The position numbers were made by a program, and so were the translations under genes. The notes under the pieces were generated by a model that saw nothing but the letters and a program-made list of their open reading frames with translations, had not been told where the DNA came from and did not search any database. Positions 53,707 to 62,667 of a stretch of 64,000 nucleotides of DNA are shown piece after piece. Source of the stretch: Candidatus Melainabacteria bacterium (GTDB lineage: Bacteria > Cyanobacteriota > Vampirovibrionia > Obscuribacterales > Obscuribacteraceae); NCBI GenBank assembly GCA_003963305.1, contig RXJR01000032.1, positions 60,482 through 124,481 on the forward strand. Reading direction: 5' to 3'. Every line of letters begins with the position of its first letter. The stretch's first letter is position 1.

Positions 53707-54458
53707 TGCGCGGCAAAGTGCTTTCAACTCTATGCAGTCTTGGTGTTTGCTTTTCAACACAGACTCCGGTCTGGTGTGAAGATGGGCTGCCGAACTCGGC
53801 AGTGGCATCCACTCAACCGGTCGCAGCAGCCCCTCAACCGGTCGCCCCATCTACACAACCGGTCGGAGCGGCGGCACAATCAGCCGCGTCGGCGTCTAAG
53901 CCGACTGCAGATCCAAAAGCCATTGAGGAACAGCTTCGGGACTTGTTCGACACTATCAAAAAGGTGTCCCACGCCGCTCAAAACCTGCAGTCGGAATGCA
54001 ATCGTTCGTACAACGCAGATGCAATAGACAATTTGGTCATGGACCCGTGGATGACGGGAGAACCAGGGCTGATGAATGTAATGCCACCACCGTTTCCGGG
54101 CGCCTTGAAACCCCTTCCGGCTCGAAAGAAGTGGATTGACTACGACCAGAATCAGATTACTCAGCTGCTGCGGATATTGACCAATGAGGTCAACGCCCTG
54201 GGCGGTGCCGCGTCAATAGATAGCAGCATAAAAGTGACAATCGAAATCTTGCAAGACAATATGCAACAGGTCGACGAACAATATGCGCGGCTGACTGCGC
54301 TCACCAATCCAAGCACTTCCGACGCGAAGGGTAATCCGAACTACGACAAAACGGCAATCACAAGAACCGCGCAAGCGCTCAAAGACGAAGCTTCCGGCAT
54401 GAACGAAATTCGCAAAAGACTTTTGCGTCAACTCAAGGAAATATCCAAAGACAACTAA
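53706..54458 (+). CDS. Exported protein coupled to the DUF3160 gene
   Basis: 250 residues. A signal peptide (about 1-22, ending TPVWCED). Then short Pro/Gln repeats built on TQPVAAAPQPVAP (about 35-60), and a mostly helical domain from residue 75 on (EEQLRDLFDTIKKVSHAAQN, LKDEASGMNEIRKRLLRQLK). The TAATG overlap suggests that it works with the upstream protein in the periplasm, possibly as a small subunit. No motif or family was recognised. Confidence 0.7.
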   Translation: MRGKVLSTLCSLGVCFSTQTPVWCEDGLPNSAVASTQPVAAAPQPVAPSTQPVGAAAQSAASASKPTADPKAIEEQLRDLFDTIKKVSHAAQNLQSECNRSYNADAIDNLVMDPWMTGEPGLMNVMPPPFPGALKPLPARKKWIDYDQNQITQLLRILTNEVNALGGAASIDSSIKVTIEILQDNMQQVDEQYARLTALTNPSTSDAKGNPNYDKTAITRTAQALKDEASGMNEIRKRLLRQLKEISKDN

Positions 54459-54502
54459 TTTGGATAGCGATCGGGCTGCGCGCACCATCTTGGATAATTT
54501 CG

Positions 54503-54539
54503 GCTTAGGGGTTTGCACCTTTTTGCTTAGGGGTTTGCA
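54503..54539. repeat. Direct repeat, two copies of a 15-mer
   Basis: GCTTAGGGGTTTGCA occurs at 54503-54517 and again, without change, at 54525-54539; the period is 22 bases, two helical turns. It lies in the 210-base gap before the TPR gene. A -35/-10 candidate (TTGTCA 54669-54674, CACTAT 54692-54697) follows about 130 bases downstream. Confidence 0.7.
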
Positions 54540-54773
54540 TGGCGCCAATGCTTTATAGGACGTAACCTCAAGCTTACCGGAAGGTAATTTTGTTTTATTA
54601 CAACGAACTTCGAACTTCGAGAATGAGAATTTGACAGGGTTTCGCGTCACCAGTGGGAATTACACCACTTGTCACACACGACTTTCTCATACACTATAGA
54701 ACTCCAAGGCAGTCAGACGTTCGTGCGCGCTTTCGACGCGTCCGACCGGATTTCGTACAGGACTTTACTACCG

Positions 54774-55826
54774 ATGAACACGATTCCTGGCCGAGCCATG
54801 AAAATAAGTCCTGCGTTCGATGGCGAAATCACGCAGCGAACGAAAGTACCTGGGCCTGCTCGCGTCCAGATGGACCGGATGGCGTTTCAGCCCGACGGAC
54901 CGATCACTAAGTGGGAACAAGACAACTTCTACAAAGGCGAGGAACTGCCCTCTGAGAGCACCGGCATCTCAAAGCTGGCGATGCAGTATCTCGAACAGGG
55001 ACGCGGAGAAGAAGCAGAAAAGCTCTTTATTCAAGCCTTGCAGGTGAGTGAGCAATCGCTCGGGGCTGTCGACGGAAGCCTCGAACGTAGCCTTGAAGAA
55101 CTGGCATGGTTTTATTGCAATCGCGGCAAGTATTCACAGGCAGAACCGCTGGTGCGGCGTCTGGTCGAATTTCGCGCACGCAATCTGGCGCCAAACGACT
55201 CTTTGCTTGTTCGCACAATCGACCAACTGGCAAGCATTTACGAAAACGGCAACGCGCCACTGAAAGCCGAGTCGATATATCGCTATCTGCTCAAGTTGCA
55301 GGAAGAAGCTTTGCGCTCTGACGATTTAGTGATTTCGTTCACGCTCAAAAGACTGGCGGAGTGCTATGTTCGCCAGGGCGCATATCCCGCTGCTGAAAGC
55401 ATTTACCTGCGCGCCCTGACCATTGAAGAAATAAATTTCGGTGCGTACGGCGTGGAAGTTAGCAGTACGCTGCAAGACCTGGCAAATGTCTATCAGGCAC
55501 AAAACAGACTCGATTTAGCGGCATTTGTACTGACTCGCCAACTGACCATTCTCGAGGGCATTCATGGACCGGACGGGCTGAGCGTTGCTAGTTGCCTTCT
55601 CAAGCTTGGCGATCTCTACACTCAGATGAATCGCAAAGACGAAGGCGAGCCAATGTACATGCGAGTGTTATCCATTTACGAAAATGCGTATGGCAAACAC
55701 ACTAACACAGTGCAATCGCTGACACGCAAGATTCACCAACTTTATGCACCGGCACAGAATCATCAAAAGTCACCACCCCAAGATTTCTCTGTCACCGTGA
55801 CCAACTATCGAATTCCAGCTCAATAG
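54774..55826 (+). CDS. TPR-repeat protein
   Basis: 350 residues from ATG 54774. The frame is open back to a TTG at 54669, but that triplet fits a -35 element, so an internal start is preferred; no clear ribosome site decides. From about residue 60 there are six or so tetratricopeptide repeats of the 42-residue, kinesin-light-chain-like type. Examples are AMQYLEQGRGEEAEKLFIQA, ELAWFYCNRGKYSQAEPLVR, RLAECYVRQGAYPAAESIYL and KLGDLYTQMNRKDEGEPMYM. No signal peptide. Protein-interaction scaffold; the partner is unknown. The long-period TPR form is common in cyanobacteria-like genomes. Confidence 0.82.
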   Translation: MNTIPGRAMKISPAFDGEITQRTKVPGPARVQMDRMAFQPDGPITKWEQDNFYKGEELPSESTGISKLAMQYLEQGRGEEAEKLFIQALQVSEQSLGAVDGSLERSLEELAWFYCNRGKYSQAEPLVRRLVEFRARNLAPNDSLLVRTIDQLASIYENGNAPLKAESIYRYLLKLQEEALRSDDLVISFTLKRLAECYVRQGAYPAAESIYLRALTIEEINFGAYGVEVSSTLQDLANVYQAQNRLDLAAFVLTRQLTILEGIHGPDGLSVASCLLKLGDLYTQMNRKDEGEPMYMRVLSIYENAYGKHTNTVQSLTRKIHQLYAPAQNHQKSPPQDFSVTVTNYRIPAQ

Positions 55827-56232
55827 AAGAGACGGATTTGCTGCGACCAAACAGCCAACACCCGCACCGCTGCCGGTGCCGCCTTCTGTCCGAATGGAGA
55901 TGAATGGCAGCACTACTTTTTCAAGTACTTAACGATGCACCATATACAGTGCCACAATTATAAATTTCAAAACGAATATAACAAAATGATGAAACTTATG
56001 CAGTTCCCTCCTCTGGAACTAGAGATTTTTGCCCCAACTTCCAGACAGAGTAAGACTCTTTGACTATGCGAGACCAAAAGAACGCAGACTTCACGTGCAG
56101 TGATGAAGCGTTATTGGTGCGCATAAATGAGGAATGTTGTACTTAGAGCGATGAACGCCAAAAACAATGTGCTAACATCACACCACTACCGGTGTGGCTC
56201 AATGGCGACATCAAATTAGTTTGGAGGTGCCC
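55827..56232. other. Intergenic stretch with a leader stem-loop
   Basis: About 400 bases with no credible gene. CACACC (56179-56184) and GGTGTG (56191-56196) form a six-base stem with an ACTACC loop about 25 bases before the ribosome site of the next gene, so it would lie in its leader RNA. The A/T-rich middle (55950-56000) may contain the promoter. No terminator was found behind the TPR gene. Confidence 0.4.
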
Positions 56233-56886
56233 ATGAAAGCGAAATCTTTCACGACAAAATTGGATTCCGGAAGCAAATTCATGTCGTTGCCGTTCCGCAC
56301 CGTATTCTTGTCGTTGATGCTGGCTGTTCCACTTTGCATGACAATGAGCAGTGCCGCTTCTGCTGATGTCATTCAAACCTTAGGCGCTTGCAACGGGGGC
56401 AAAGCAGAATTTATCGGCACTCAGAGGAGGGGGCGCGCCCAACTGACCTCGTTCGGACCAAATTCTTATGCCGGTTTCTATCTCAATGGCATCGCAGGCA
56501 CAACAATACAAAGACTTCAGGCTCTACTTGTCGACTTCGTGCCGCCTCGAGACGCTTCAACTTATGAAATTACACTTCGAGTCGCTGTAGCCGGGCAACC
56601 AAACAAAGTGCAAAATTTCACCGTCGGCGCCGACAGTAATCCCAACCTGCCAAATATAAGTACGGGGAACGCTGGAGACTTATACAGGCTCGACATTGAC
56701 GGCAGCGACCTGGTTGGGAAAAAATCAAAGCTTTCGCCAAAAGACACCATCACCAAACTGTCTTTCATTTACAACGCAACAGATAAGGTTAACGGACAAG
56801 GGACCGTTTGCTCCACTGTAAATGTTATCTACAATCAACAACTTGTGCCCTTATCTCTCGACCCACCGACATGCAACCTGAAGTAA
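56233..56886 (+). CDS. Exported protein of unknown function
   Basis: 217 residues from the ATG with GGAGG five bases upstream; an earlier in-frame ATG is dismissed. The signal peptide is long: basic N-region of about 25 residues, then SLMLAVPLCMTMSSAASA, cleaved before DVIQ. The mature part is beta-rich with repeated Asn/Thr/Asp-rich turns (GSDLVGKKSKLSPKD, FIYNATDKVNGQGTV) and three Cys. No recognised family. It ends before a strong hairpin and is convergent with the aldo/keto reductase gene. Confidence 0.75.
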   Translation: MKAKSFTTKLDSGSKFMSLPFRTVFLSLMLAVPLCMTMSSAASADVIQTLGACNGGKAEFIGTQRRGRAQLTSFGPNSYAGFYLNGIAGTTIQRLQALLVDFVPPRDASTYEITLRVAVAGQPNKVQNFTVGADSNPNLPNISTGNAGDLYRLDIDGSDLVGKKSKLSPKDTITKLSFIYNATDKVNGQGTVCSTVNVIYNQQLVPLSLDPPTCNLK

Positions 56887-56892
56887 CGGAAC

Positions 56893-56925
56893 GATGGGCA
56901 GGAGAAATACCTGCCCATCGCCTTT
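56893..56925. terminator. Hairpin terminator between convergent genes
   Basis: GATGGGCAGG (56893-56902) and CCTGCCCATC (56910-56919) form a perfect ten-base stem with a seven-base loop, followed by GCCTTT. It sits seven bases after the stop of the exported protein and 23 bases from the end of the convergent gene, and could serve both, though the T-run is short. Confidence 0.7.
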
Positions 56926-56941
56926 GGCGCTGAAAGCAGAC

Positions 56942-58009
56942 TTACTTCTGAGCAACCATCTCGGACATCTTCTGCCACCGGTCAGGAATCGGTTCAAGAC
57001 GATCCATCGATTGAAACGGAATCATCCAACCTGGATATTCCGGCGGTAACTCGCTAACCGCATCAAGCAGCTTCATCTCGTCTTCGCTCAACTTTATATC
57101 GACTGCGCCGAGATTATCCTGCAATTGTTGTGCGTTCCGCGCACCGATAATAATCGAAGTGACAACGGGTTTCGCAAGCAACCATGCAAGGGAAACTTTT
57201 GCGGCACTGCAGTTATGTGCTTTTGCAATAGGTGCGATCACATCCAGAATTCTCCAGGCACGCTCTTTATCAACGAGCGGGAAATCGAATTCAGATCGGC
57301 GTGAGTTTGCAGGTTTCTGATTTTCTCGACTGAACTTTCCTGACAGTAAACCACCTGCTAGCGGGCTCCAGACCAATAAAGCGGTCTTCTCATGCTCGAG
57401 GAGGGGCACAATCTCACGCTCAAGTTCTCGACCGGCGATGGAATAATAAGCTTGCAAACTGTCTATACGAGCAAGATTTTTGTATTCGGAAATTCCCAGG
57501 GCTTTGGCAATGCGCCAGGCCTGCCAGTTTGAGACCCCGATGTAGCGAACTTTGCCCGAATTAACGAGAGCATCGAGAGCACGAAGAGTCTCATCAATCG
57601 GAGTCACGGTGTCTGTGCCATGAATCTGGTAGAGATCGATGTAGTCGGTTTGAAGACGATGAAGACTCGCATCAACCGCATCGAGGATGTGCTTTCTCGA
57701 CGCACCTACGTCATTGCGACCAGGTCCCATTCTTCCGTAGCACTTTGTTGCAATAACAACATCTTTCCGCTGAATGCCCAGATTGCGAAAAGATTGACCA
57801 AGAATTTCTTCGCTACCGCCTTCGGAATAGACGTCTGCAGTATCGAAAAAGTTGACGCCGGCATCAATGCAGGCTTTGATGAGATCGTCGGCTTCAGCCT
57901 GATCCGAACCACCAATCATTTTGAACGGGCCATTGCCACCATGAAAAGTCATGGCACCAAAACAAAGCGTTGAGACGAGTAAACCAGTATTTCCTAGAGT
58001 TTTGTACTG
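56942..58009 (-). CDS. Aldo/keto reductase
   Basis: 355 residues from the ATG with AAGAAGG eight bases upstream. A (beta/alpha)8 NADPH-dependent oxidoreductase. FFDTADVYSEGGSEE supplies the catalytic Asp and Tyr, VVIATKCYG the Lys, and DLYQIHGTD the His; the cofactor region is SIIIGARNAQQLQDNLGAVD near the C-terminus. It belongs to the YhdN/YajO-like group, substrate unknown. A TetR gene lies upstream on the same strand, and two inverted repeats sit before the start, suggesting repression relieved by an aldehyde or similar inducer. Confidence 0.95.
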   Translation of the reverse strand, partial: QYKTLGNTGLLVSTLCFGAMTFHGGNGPFKMIGGSDQAEADDLIKACIDAGVNFFDTADVYSEGGSEEILGQSFRNLGIQRKDVVIATKCYGRMGPGRNDVGASRKHILDAVDASLHRLQTDYIDLYQIHGTDTVTPIDETLRALDALVNSGKVRYIGVSNWQAWRIAKALGISEYKNLARIDSLQAYYSIAGRELEREIVPLLEHEKTALLVWSPLAGGLLSGKFSRENQKPANSRRSEFDFPLVDKERAWRILDVIAPIAKAHNCSAAKVSLAWLLAKPVVTSIIIGARNAQQLQDNLGAVDIKLSEDEMKLLDAVSELPPEYPGWMIPFQSMDRLEPIPDRWQKMSEMVAQK

Positions 58010-58110
58010 CATTTTTAAACCTTCTTGTTGAATCCGCACAGAAGAGGTCTGATGCAGAGCATCAGATATGGTGGCGGAATGAATAAAAAATCCTGAGTGG
58101 TCTTCACCGA

Positions 58111-58147
58111 GAATGCATACATTCAACCATAGACCGAATGTTCATTC
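58111..58147. promoter_or_regulatory. Two candidate TetR operators
   Basis: GAATG-CATA-CATTC (58111-58124) and GAATG-TT-CATTC (58136-58147) are two inverted repeats with identical arms and centres 24 bases apart. They lie in the 160-base gap between the TetR gene and the aldo/keto reductase. The regulator gene is immediately adjacent, so these are the likely binding sites; proof needs binding data. Confidence 0.55.
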
Positions 58148-58171
58148 TAGTACCCCAAAAAAAGATTTGGA

Positions 58172-58756
58172 TTAATCGTCCGAAATAGCAGACCATGAAG
58201 CATGCGCGACCTTTATGACGTCTTCAGATGAAATATTGACGTCTTTTTTGGCCAACTGTCGAGCTGTTCCAAAAGAGAATTCGTGGATGGCGGATATGGG
58301 TAAATCTTTCAGTACACCGCCCTCGCTTCTGGGGCGAAATGCCTTCATAAAAGCAACCAGTTCAGGCCGCATTTCGGACTGCTCGCCGGCTTTCGAGGGC
58401 GTACAGTAAGTGGAGCTTTCGTACAAATCGAGAAATTTAGTTTCCCGTTGATGGGTGCGATAAAAGTTATAGGCGTTGATATAAGTTTGAATGTAGGCTT
58501 GCTTGAAGGGTACGTCGAACTTTTGCCCCTCCAGCATAAACTGCAATTTCATTGATTTGACATGTTCATAGACAGCCTGAAGCACCTCATCTTTGCTGGC
58601 AAAGTAGTGATAAATCACTCCGGCACTGGCGCCGGCGCGCTTAGCCAGTAGAGACATCGGGGCATCGTGGAACCCACGCTCGACAACCAGGTCAAGCATC
58701 GCTTCGATGATTGATTCACGCTTGTCTTTGGGTGGACTTGTTTTCTGGAGCACCAT
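58172..58756 (-). CDS. TetR-family transcriptional regulator
   Basis: 194 residues. Residues about 12-58 are the TetR helix-turn-helix: ESIIEAMLDLVVERGFHD, then MSLLAKRAGASAGVIYHYFASKDEVLQAVY. The C-terminal ligand domain (60-190) is helical and unspecific. It should repress transcription until a ligand binds. The likely target is the aldo/keto reductase gene downstream, whose upstream region has two inverted repeats. It may also regulate itself. Confidence 0.95.
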   Translation of the reverse strand: MVLQKTSPPKDKRESIIEAMLDLVVERGFHDAPMSLLAKRAGASAGVIYHYFASKDEVLQAVYEHVKSMKLQFMLEGQKFDVPFKQAYIQTYINAYNFYRTHQRETKFLDLYESSTYCTPSKAGEQSEMRPELVAFMKAFRPRSEGGVLKDLPISAIHEFSFGTARQLAKKDVNISSEDVIKVAHASWSAISDD

Positions 58757-59048
58757 CTGGAGCCGCTTGCTGAGGACTGCTAACTCGACATTTTAATCAT
58801 AACAACAGGCAATGTCCAATGGTGTGATCTGCGAACCTGCACAATCCTCACAAGAATTGCAAATGTTTTCGACATCAAAGAACCAGGTCGATCAAGATCT
58901 CCGCACCATATGCAGTGCGCAAGATAGATTCAGATTGAAGTAGGCTCAAATCGCTCCACGCTCAACGAAAAGAACAGCAACAGTCTATGCAGTCAACTAA
59001 CAAACAGTAGCTGCTTTACTTACCCAGCGTCGACTGGATCTGTGAATC
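58757..59048. other. Intergenic stretch, no gene seen
   Basis: About 290 bases between the TetR gene and the small Gly/Pro-rich gene, both on the minus strand. It must carry the TetR promoter. No hairpin with a T-run, no repeat and no reading frame of interest was found. Confidence 0.4.
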
Positions 59049-59480
59049 CTAGTATTCCATGCGGGGTGTTCCAGAATCTGGAGCAGGTACTTCAAGCACA
59101 GTTTTGCCGTCAGGACCTTTTCTATAGGTGACATTTCCAACGTCACATCCGTTCGGACCGGGCTTCACTATAACAGTCCCATTTGGTCCGGGAGCAACGT
59201 TACCGCAGTCAGAACCGGCTCCGCCTGGCGACGAGATAACGAACCTTGATTCTCCACTCGCTTGTGCCATCCTCACTGGAGCGTCCCCATTTGTGTTCGA
59301 CCGATCCGAAGCAATTGAAAAATTGCCAAAAGCAGCCGGCATCGAAGCACCCGACATAGCCGTGCGAGCTGCACTCACGTCCGCAAGACTACTAGCTGCA
59401 AGACCAGCTTGAGCAATCGGCTGAGCATGATCTTTGACGAACGAACGATCAACCTCGACAGGATGAAATGCCATCGGCAT
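59049..59480 (-). CDS. Small Gly/Pro-rich protein
   Basis: 143 residues, ATG five bases after GAGGTA. The first half is Ala/Ser-rich and featureless. The second half has turns of collagen-like or bactofilin-like look (APGPNGTVIVKPGPNGCDVG, YRKGPDGKTVLEVP), with two Cys that could form a disulphide. No signal peptide. The ribosome site and protein-like periodicity favour a real gene, but no function can be given. Confidence 0.55.
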   Translation of the reverse strand: MPMAFHPVEVDRSFVKDHAQPIAQAGLAASSLADVSAARTAMSGASMPAAFGNFSIASDRSNTNGDAPVRMAQASGESRFVISSPGGAGSDCGNVAPGPNGTVIVKPGPNGCDVGNVTYRKGPDGKTVLEVPAPDSGTPRMEY

Positions 59481-59583
59481 GTACCTCGAAAAGATTTTTG
59501 AGCACTAGTAAAAGCAAGTAAAAACTTACCTGCCAACAGGATACAGTCCACCTCGTCAAATATTCGTCAAACGAATAAGTGCA

Positions 59584-60363
59584 CTACTTTCGATTTTCAG
59601 AAATGGTTCGCTGAATGTCGGGATCATTTGGTGCCAATTCGTAAGCAGCACCGATCTCTTTTTCAGCAGCATCGCGGTCTTTTTGGTTGAGCAGTGCCAG
59701 CCCTAATTGATAGTGAGCATCAGCATCTTTGGGGTCGATCTCAACGGCTTTCTGGAAAGCTTCTTTCGCTTTTTTGTCGTCACCTTCAGCCATGTAAGCG
59801 CGACCAAGACCGATGTACCCCGGAGCAAATTTTGGTGCCTGACCAACAAACTCAGTAAATGCGCCGACTGCTTCTGGTCCCTTGAGCAGCATTATTTCCG
59901 AAAATCGATTCTCTAGACCAGCTGATAGTGAGGGTTTCGGTCCAAGATTGAGATCGACCAACTCAGCTTTCATGCGTGCAGCTTCGCCCTGCAATGGTCC
60001 AAGTTTAACGTGATGGAAGGTTCGAGCAGCACCAGCAGGAACCTGATCTGGAACGCCGACAACACCAGTTGCAGCTGCATTTCCATCGGGTCCGCTAATC
60101 GTGTATTTGAACTGGATTTTGTCCACCCAGAACGGATTCAGATTCGAGACATTCACATCGACTCTGGCAATGCCATCTTGCAGATCGGGGTCTTTCAGGT
60201 TAACAGCAACATTGCCGATAGCTGCATTCTTGCCCATGTTCATGAAGAACATAACCAGGTTGTAGCCACCAAATATGACACCAATCGCTACAATGGCAAG
60301 TAAGATCCGAATTGGACCTTGCTGCAACAGGGGTGTTGAAATTTCACGGGCCTGACGGTCCAT
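59584..60363 (-). CDS. Membrane-anchored TPR protein
   Basis: 259 residues from the ATG at 60363; a GTG at 60396, just past the upstream stop, is an alternative. One transmembrane helix at about residues 18-38 (ILLAIVAIGVIFGGYNLVMF), a middle domain of beta type (SNLNPFWVDKIQFKYTISGP) that recalls DUF3426/FxLYD-like domains, then TPRs (FAPGYIGLGRAYMAEGDDKK, DADAHYQLGLALLNQKDRDA). The C-terminal parts are outside the cytoplasm. It follows the SpoIID-like gene closely and is probably in its operon. Confidence 0.8.
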   Translation of the reverse strand: MDRQAREISTPLLQQGPIRILLAIVAIGVIFGGYNLVMFFMNMGKNAAIGNVAVNLKDPDLQDGIARVDVNVSNLNPFWVDKIQFKYTISGPDGNAAATGVVGVPDQVPAGAARTFHHVKLGPLQGEAARMKAELVDLNLGPKPSLSAGLENRFSEIMLLKGPEAVGAFTEFVGQAPKFAPGYIGLGRAYMAEGDDKKAKEAFQKAVEIDPKDADAHYQLGLALLNQKDRDAAEKEIGAAYELAPNDPDIQRTISENRK

Positions 60364-60397
60364 GAAGTCAGTTTTGATACGTTGTTCTTCTTCCACT

Positions 60398-61693
60398 TTA
60401 TTCTTCTTGCGGCTGCGGTATTTCTGTAGTTGGTTGCTGAACGCGCACTGGAGCTGCCGAACGTTGTCTGAAAGCCGTAGCGGCTTTATATCCGTCCATA
60501 TAATCCAGGCGCAAACGTCCATCAGGATCCTGATAGTACTGACGAAGAATCTGTTCGAAATTCCATCCACGGGCAGCCAGCATGTCTGCGCCGTGCTGGC
60601 TCAGCCCTCGGGAACCGTTTCCAGGTCCGCGATAGGTGAAGACCCAGTTCGGACCAGATTCGACGACATCGATAATTCCAGCAGTATCGAAACCGAGGCG
60701 TCGAGCTAATTCCACCCCATACACGTCAGCGGTTTTCTTGGCGCCCATAACCTGGATGCTACGAGCATTTGCATTGGCATCCCACTGTTTGACGGTCACA
60801 CCAACGATATTCTGCACTCCCGTCAATTTCTCGAGCGTCGTAGTTGGCACTGCTTTCTTGCGAATATTGAGATTCTCATAGGCGTCTCCCACCCATGCTC
60901 TGTAGAAGCCGGGTTTCACCCTTCCTGAGTCTTTCAAGATAATGCCTTGCGTTTCACGAATAGCTCGGTCGGTACTGGCAGCTTCTGCAGCCCGTCCCTT
61001 GTACGCCTGGTCGCGCACATCAGGCACAACGTCGTAACCTTCGCTTTTCAGCCACTTTGAATTCGGACCCAGGTGAGCATAAGCATAGCTGCGCGCAGCC
61101 ACTGCCTGCGCCTTCAACGCTTCCAGATGCCAGCTAGAAGGCATTTCAGACGGCACGACGCCCATCAAATAATTTTCCAGGTCGAGAAGATTAATCACGG
61201 TCAGCGAGTTTCGGAAATGAATTATCTCGAGCGAACCGCGATACCACTTACTGTCACACCAGATCTGGTAATCACGAGAAGCGATGCGGGTGCGCTTATC
61301 CATTGGCAGTGCACAGCTTCGCCCTGTTGCATATTCAGTGATGCGCCCGTTGGCTATCTGATAGACCAGTCCAGGCTGCAAAGTAAAAATCGGTGTAAAG
61401 TCGACAAAGACTGCTCCCGGAGCCCAGACGGCGATGCGGGTCGACCCTTTTCTATTCCCAATTCCTACACGTACCGGGTATAACATCGGCGGGTAGGGTG
61501 GAAAGTTCACCTGGCTCAAGGAATCATAGCCGGTATTTGCCGGAGCCCTTTTTGCAGCTTCCGCGTCTAATTTCAGAACATAGTTAGTAAATAAGAGTAT
61601 GCCGAGGAGGGCGGCAATTCGAAAAACCGACCGTTGCCAGGAAGCCGGAGACTTGAAGCTTTGGATTAAACTGTCACGGAAGGGAAATGCCAA
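60398..61693 (-). CDS. SpoIID/LytB-domain protein
   Basis: 431 residues. N-terminal transmembrane anchor (about 23-42). The SpoIID domain (about 165-395) shows VINLLDLENYLMGVVPSEMP, the catalytic-region WHLEALKAQAVAARSYAYAH, AIRETQGIILKDSG, and near the end NGSRGLSQHGADMLAARGW. SpoIID is a lytic transglycosylase acting on peptidoglycan stripped of stem peptides. Non-sporulating bacteria, including cyanobacteria, carry homologues of unknown precise role. The C-terminal tail is Pro/Gln-rich. It is divergent from the OmpR-type regulator, 78 bases between starts. Confidence 0.93.
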   Translation of the reverse strand: MAFPFRDSLIQSFKSPASWQRSVFRIAALLGILLFTNYVLKLDAEAAKRAPANTGYDSLSQVNFPPYPPMLYPVRVGIGNRKGSTRIAVWAPGAVFVDFTPIFTLQPGLVYQIANGRITEYATGRSCALPMDKRTRIASRDYQIWCDSKWYRGSLEIIHFRNSLTVINLLDLENYLMGVVPSEMPSSWHLEALKAQAVAARSYAYAHLGPNSKWLKSEGYDVVPDVRDQAYKGRAAEAASTDRAIRETQGIILKDSGRVKPGFYRAWVGDAYENLNIRKKAVPTTTLEKLTGVQNIVGVTVKQWDANANARSIQVMGAKKTADVYGVELARRLGFDTAGIIDVVESGPNWVFTYRGPGNGSRGLSQHGADMLAARGWNFEQILRQYYQDPDGRLRLDYMDGYKAATAFRQRSAAPVRVQQPTTEIPQPQEE

Positions 61694-61744
61694 AGCGGTC
61701 TCTTACACTCAGTCGATAACATAATGTCGATAATACTATGAAGG

Positions 61745-61763
61745 GTGCGCGAAAAACGCGCAC
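61745..61763 (+). promoter_or_regulatory. Hairpin just before the response-regulator start
   Basis: GTGCGCG and CGCGCAC form a perfect seven-base stem with an AAAAA loop, directly after AAGG (61741-61744) and eight bases before the ATG at 61771. If folded, it would bring the AAGG to normal distance from the ATG. Otherwise it would be a translational block. Confidence 0.5.
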
Positions 61764-61770
61764 AGTGAAA

Positions 61771-62457
61771 ATGAAAAAGTTGCTTATTGTTGATGATGAA
61801 GTCGAAATCGCTAACTCGATTCAATATGTAATGAATCAAGAGGGTTTCGCGACGATGCTTGCGCACGACGGAAACAAGGCTATACAGCTCGTAGAAGCAG
61901 AAAAGCCCGACCTGATTATTCTCGACTTGATGATGCCGGGTCTGGACGGCTACGAGGTCTGCAGGCGCGTCAGAGCAAGCGATAGAAAAACTCCGATTCT
62001 CATGCTGACAGCGCGTACTTCCGAGATCGACACAGTTGTAGGTCTGGAACTCGGCGCCAACGACTACATCTCAAAACCGGTCCGCATCCGCGAGTTGGTC
62101 GCCCGCGTCAAGGCTCATCTTCGTGAAAGCCCAGTGGCAGCGCCATCTCAGCCCAAGGGCATTCGACTGGGAAATCTGGCAATCGACATGGATAGCCGCA
62201 CAGTGCAGGTTGGCAACCAGCAGATTGACCTGACTTTCAAAGAATTCGAGTTGCTCGCAGCCATGGCGAAGCATCCAAATCGAGTATTCACGCGCGATCA
62301 GCTCTTTGCGCAGGTCTGGGGATCAGACTTTCTGGGCGAAAGCAGAACAGTCGATGTACACATTAGATATTTGCGTGAAAAATTAGAAGAAAATCCAAGT
62401 CAGCCAAAACATATTTTGACCGTTCGCGGCGTCGGGTATCGACTCGTCTGGGACTGA
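61771..62457 (+). CDS. OmpR/PhoB-type response regulator
   Basis: 228 residues from ATG 61771, giving the standard MKKLLIVDDEVEIAN; an earlier in-frame ATG at 61738 would add 11 unusual residues. The receiver has Asp8-Asp9, phosphoacceptor Asp52 (LIILDLMMPGLDG), Thr in MLTARTS and Lys in YISKPVR. The C-terminal winged helix has DLTFKEFELLAAMAKHPNRV, TRDQLFAQVWG and VDVHIRYLREKLEENP. It activates or represses transcription when phosphorylated. No kinase gene is adjacent in the window. Divergent from the SpoIID-like gene, which may be a target. Confidence 0.95.
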   Translation: MKKLLIVDDEVEIANSIQYVMNQEGFATMLAHDGNKAIQLVEAEKPDLIILDLMMPGLDGYEVCRRVRASDRKTPILMLTARTSEIDTVVGLELGANDYISKPVRIRELVARVKAHLRESPVAAPSQPKGIRLGNLAIDMDSRTVQVGNQQIDLTFKEFELLAAMAKHPNRVFTRDQLFAQVWGSDFLGESRTVDVHIRYLREKLEENPSQPKHILTVRGVGYRLVWD

Positions 62458-62667
62458 TAAACCTCACAGGTTGCCAGTAGGGGAATTCCCCCACCCTCAA
62501 GGGCCCACAAGGCTTTCCGGGCAATGTGATGCGTAGTTTTCCCAGTGACAGGCCGGGTTCGGTCCAATAAACTTTTGACATTGGATCGGAAAAGCTAAAT
62601 GTCGGAGCCGCCCACAGTCTCGCTGGGCGCCCTTAATGTCGCCCCCAACGACGGAAACACCCAATAG

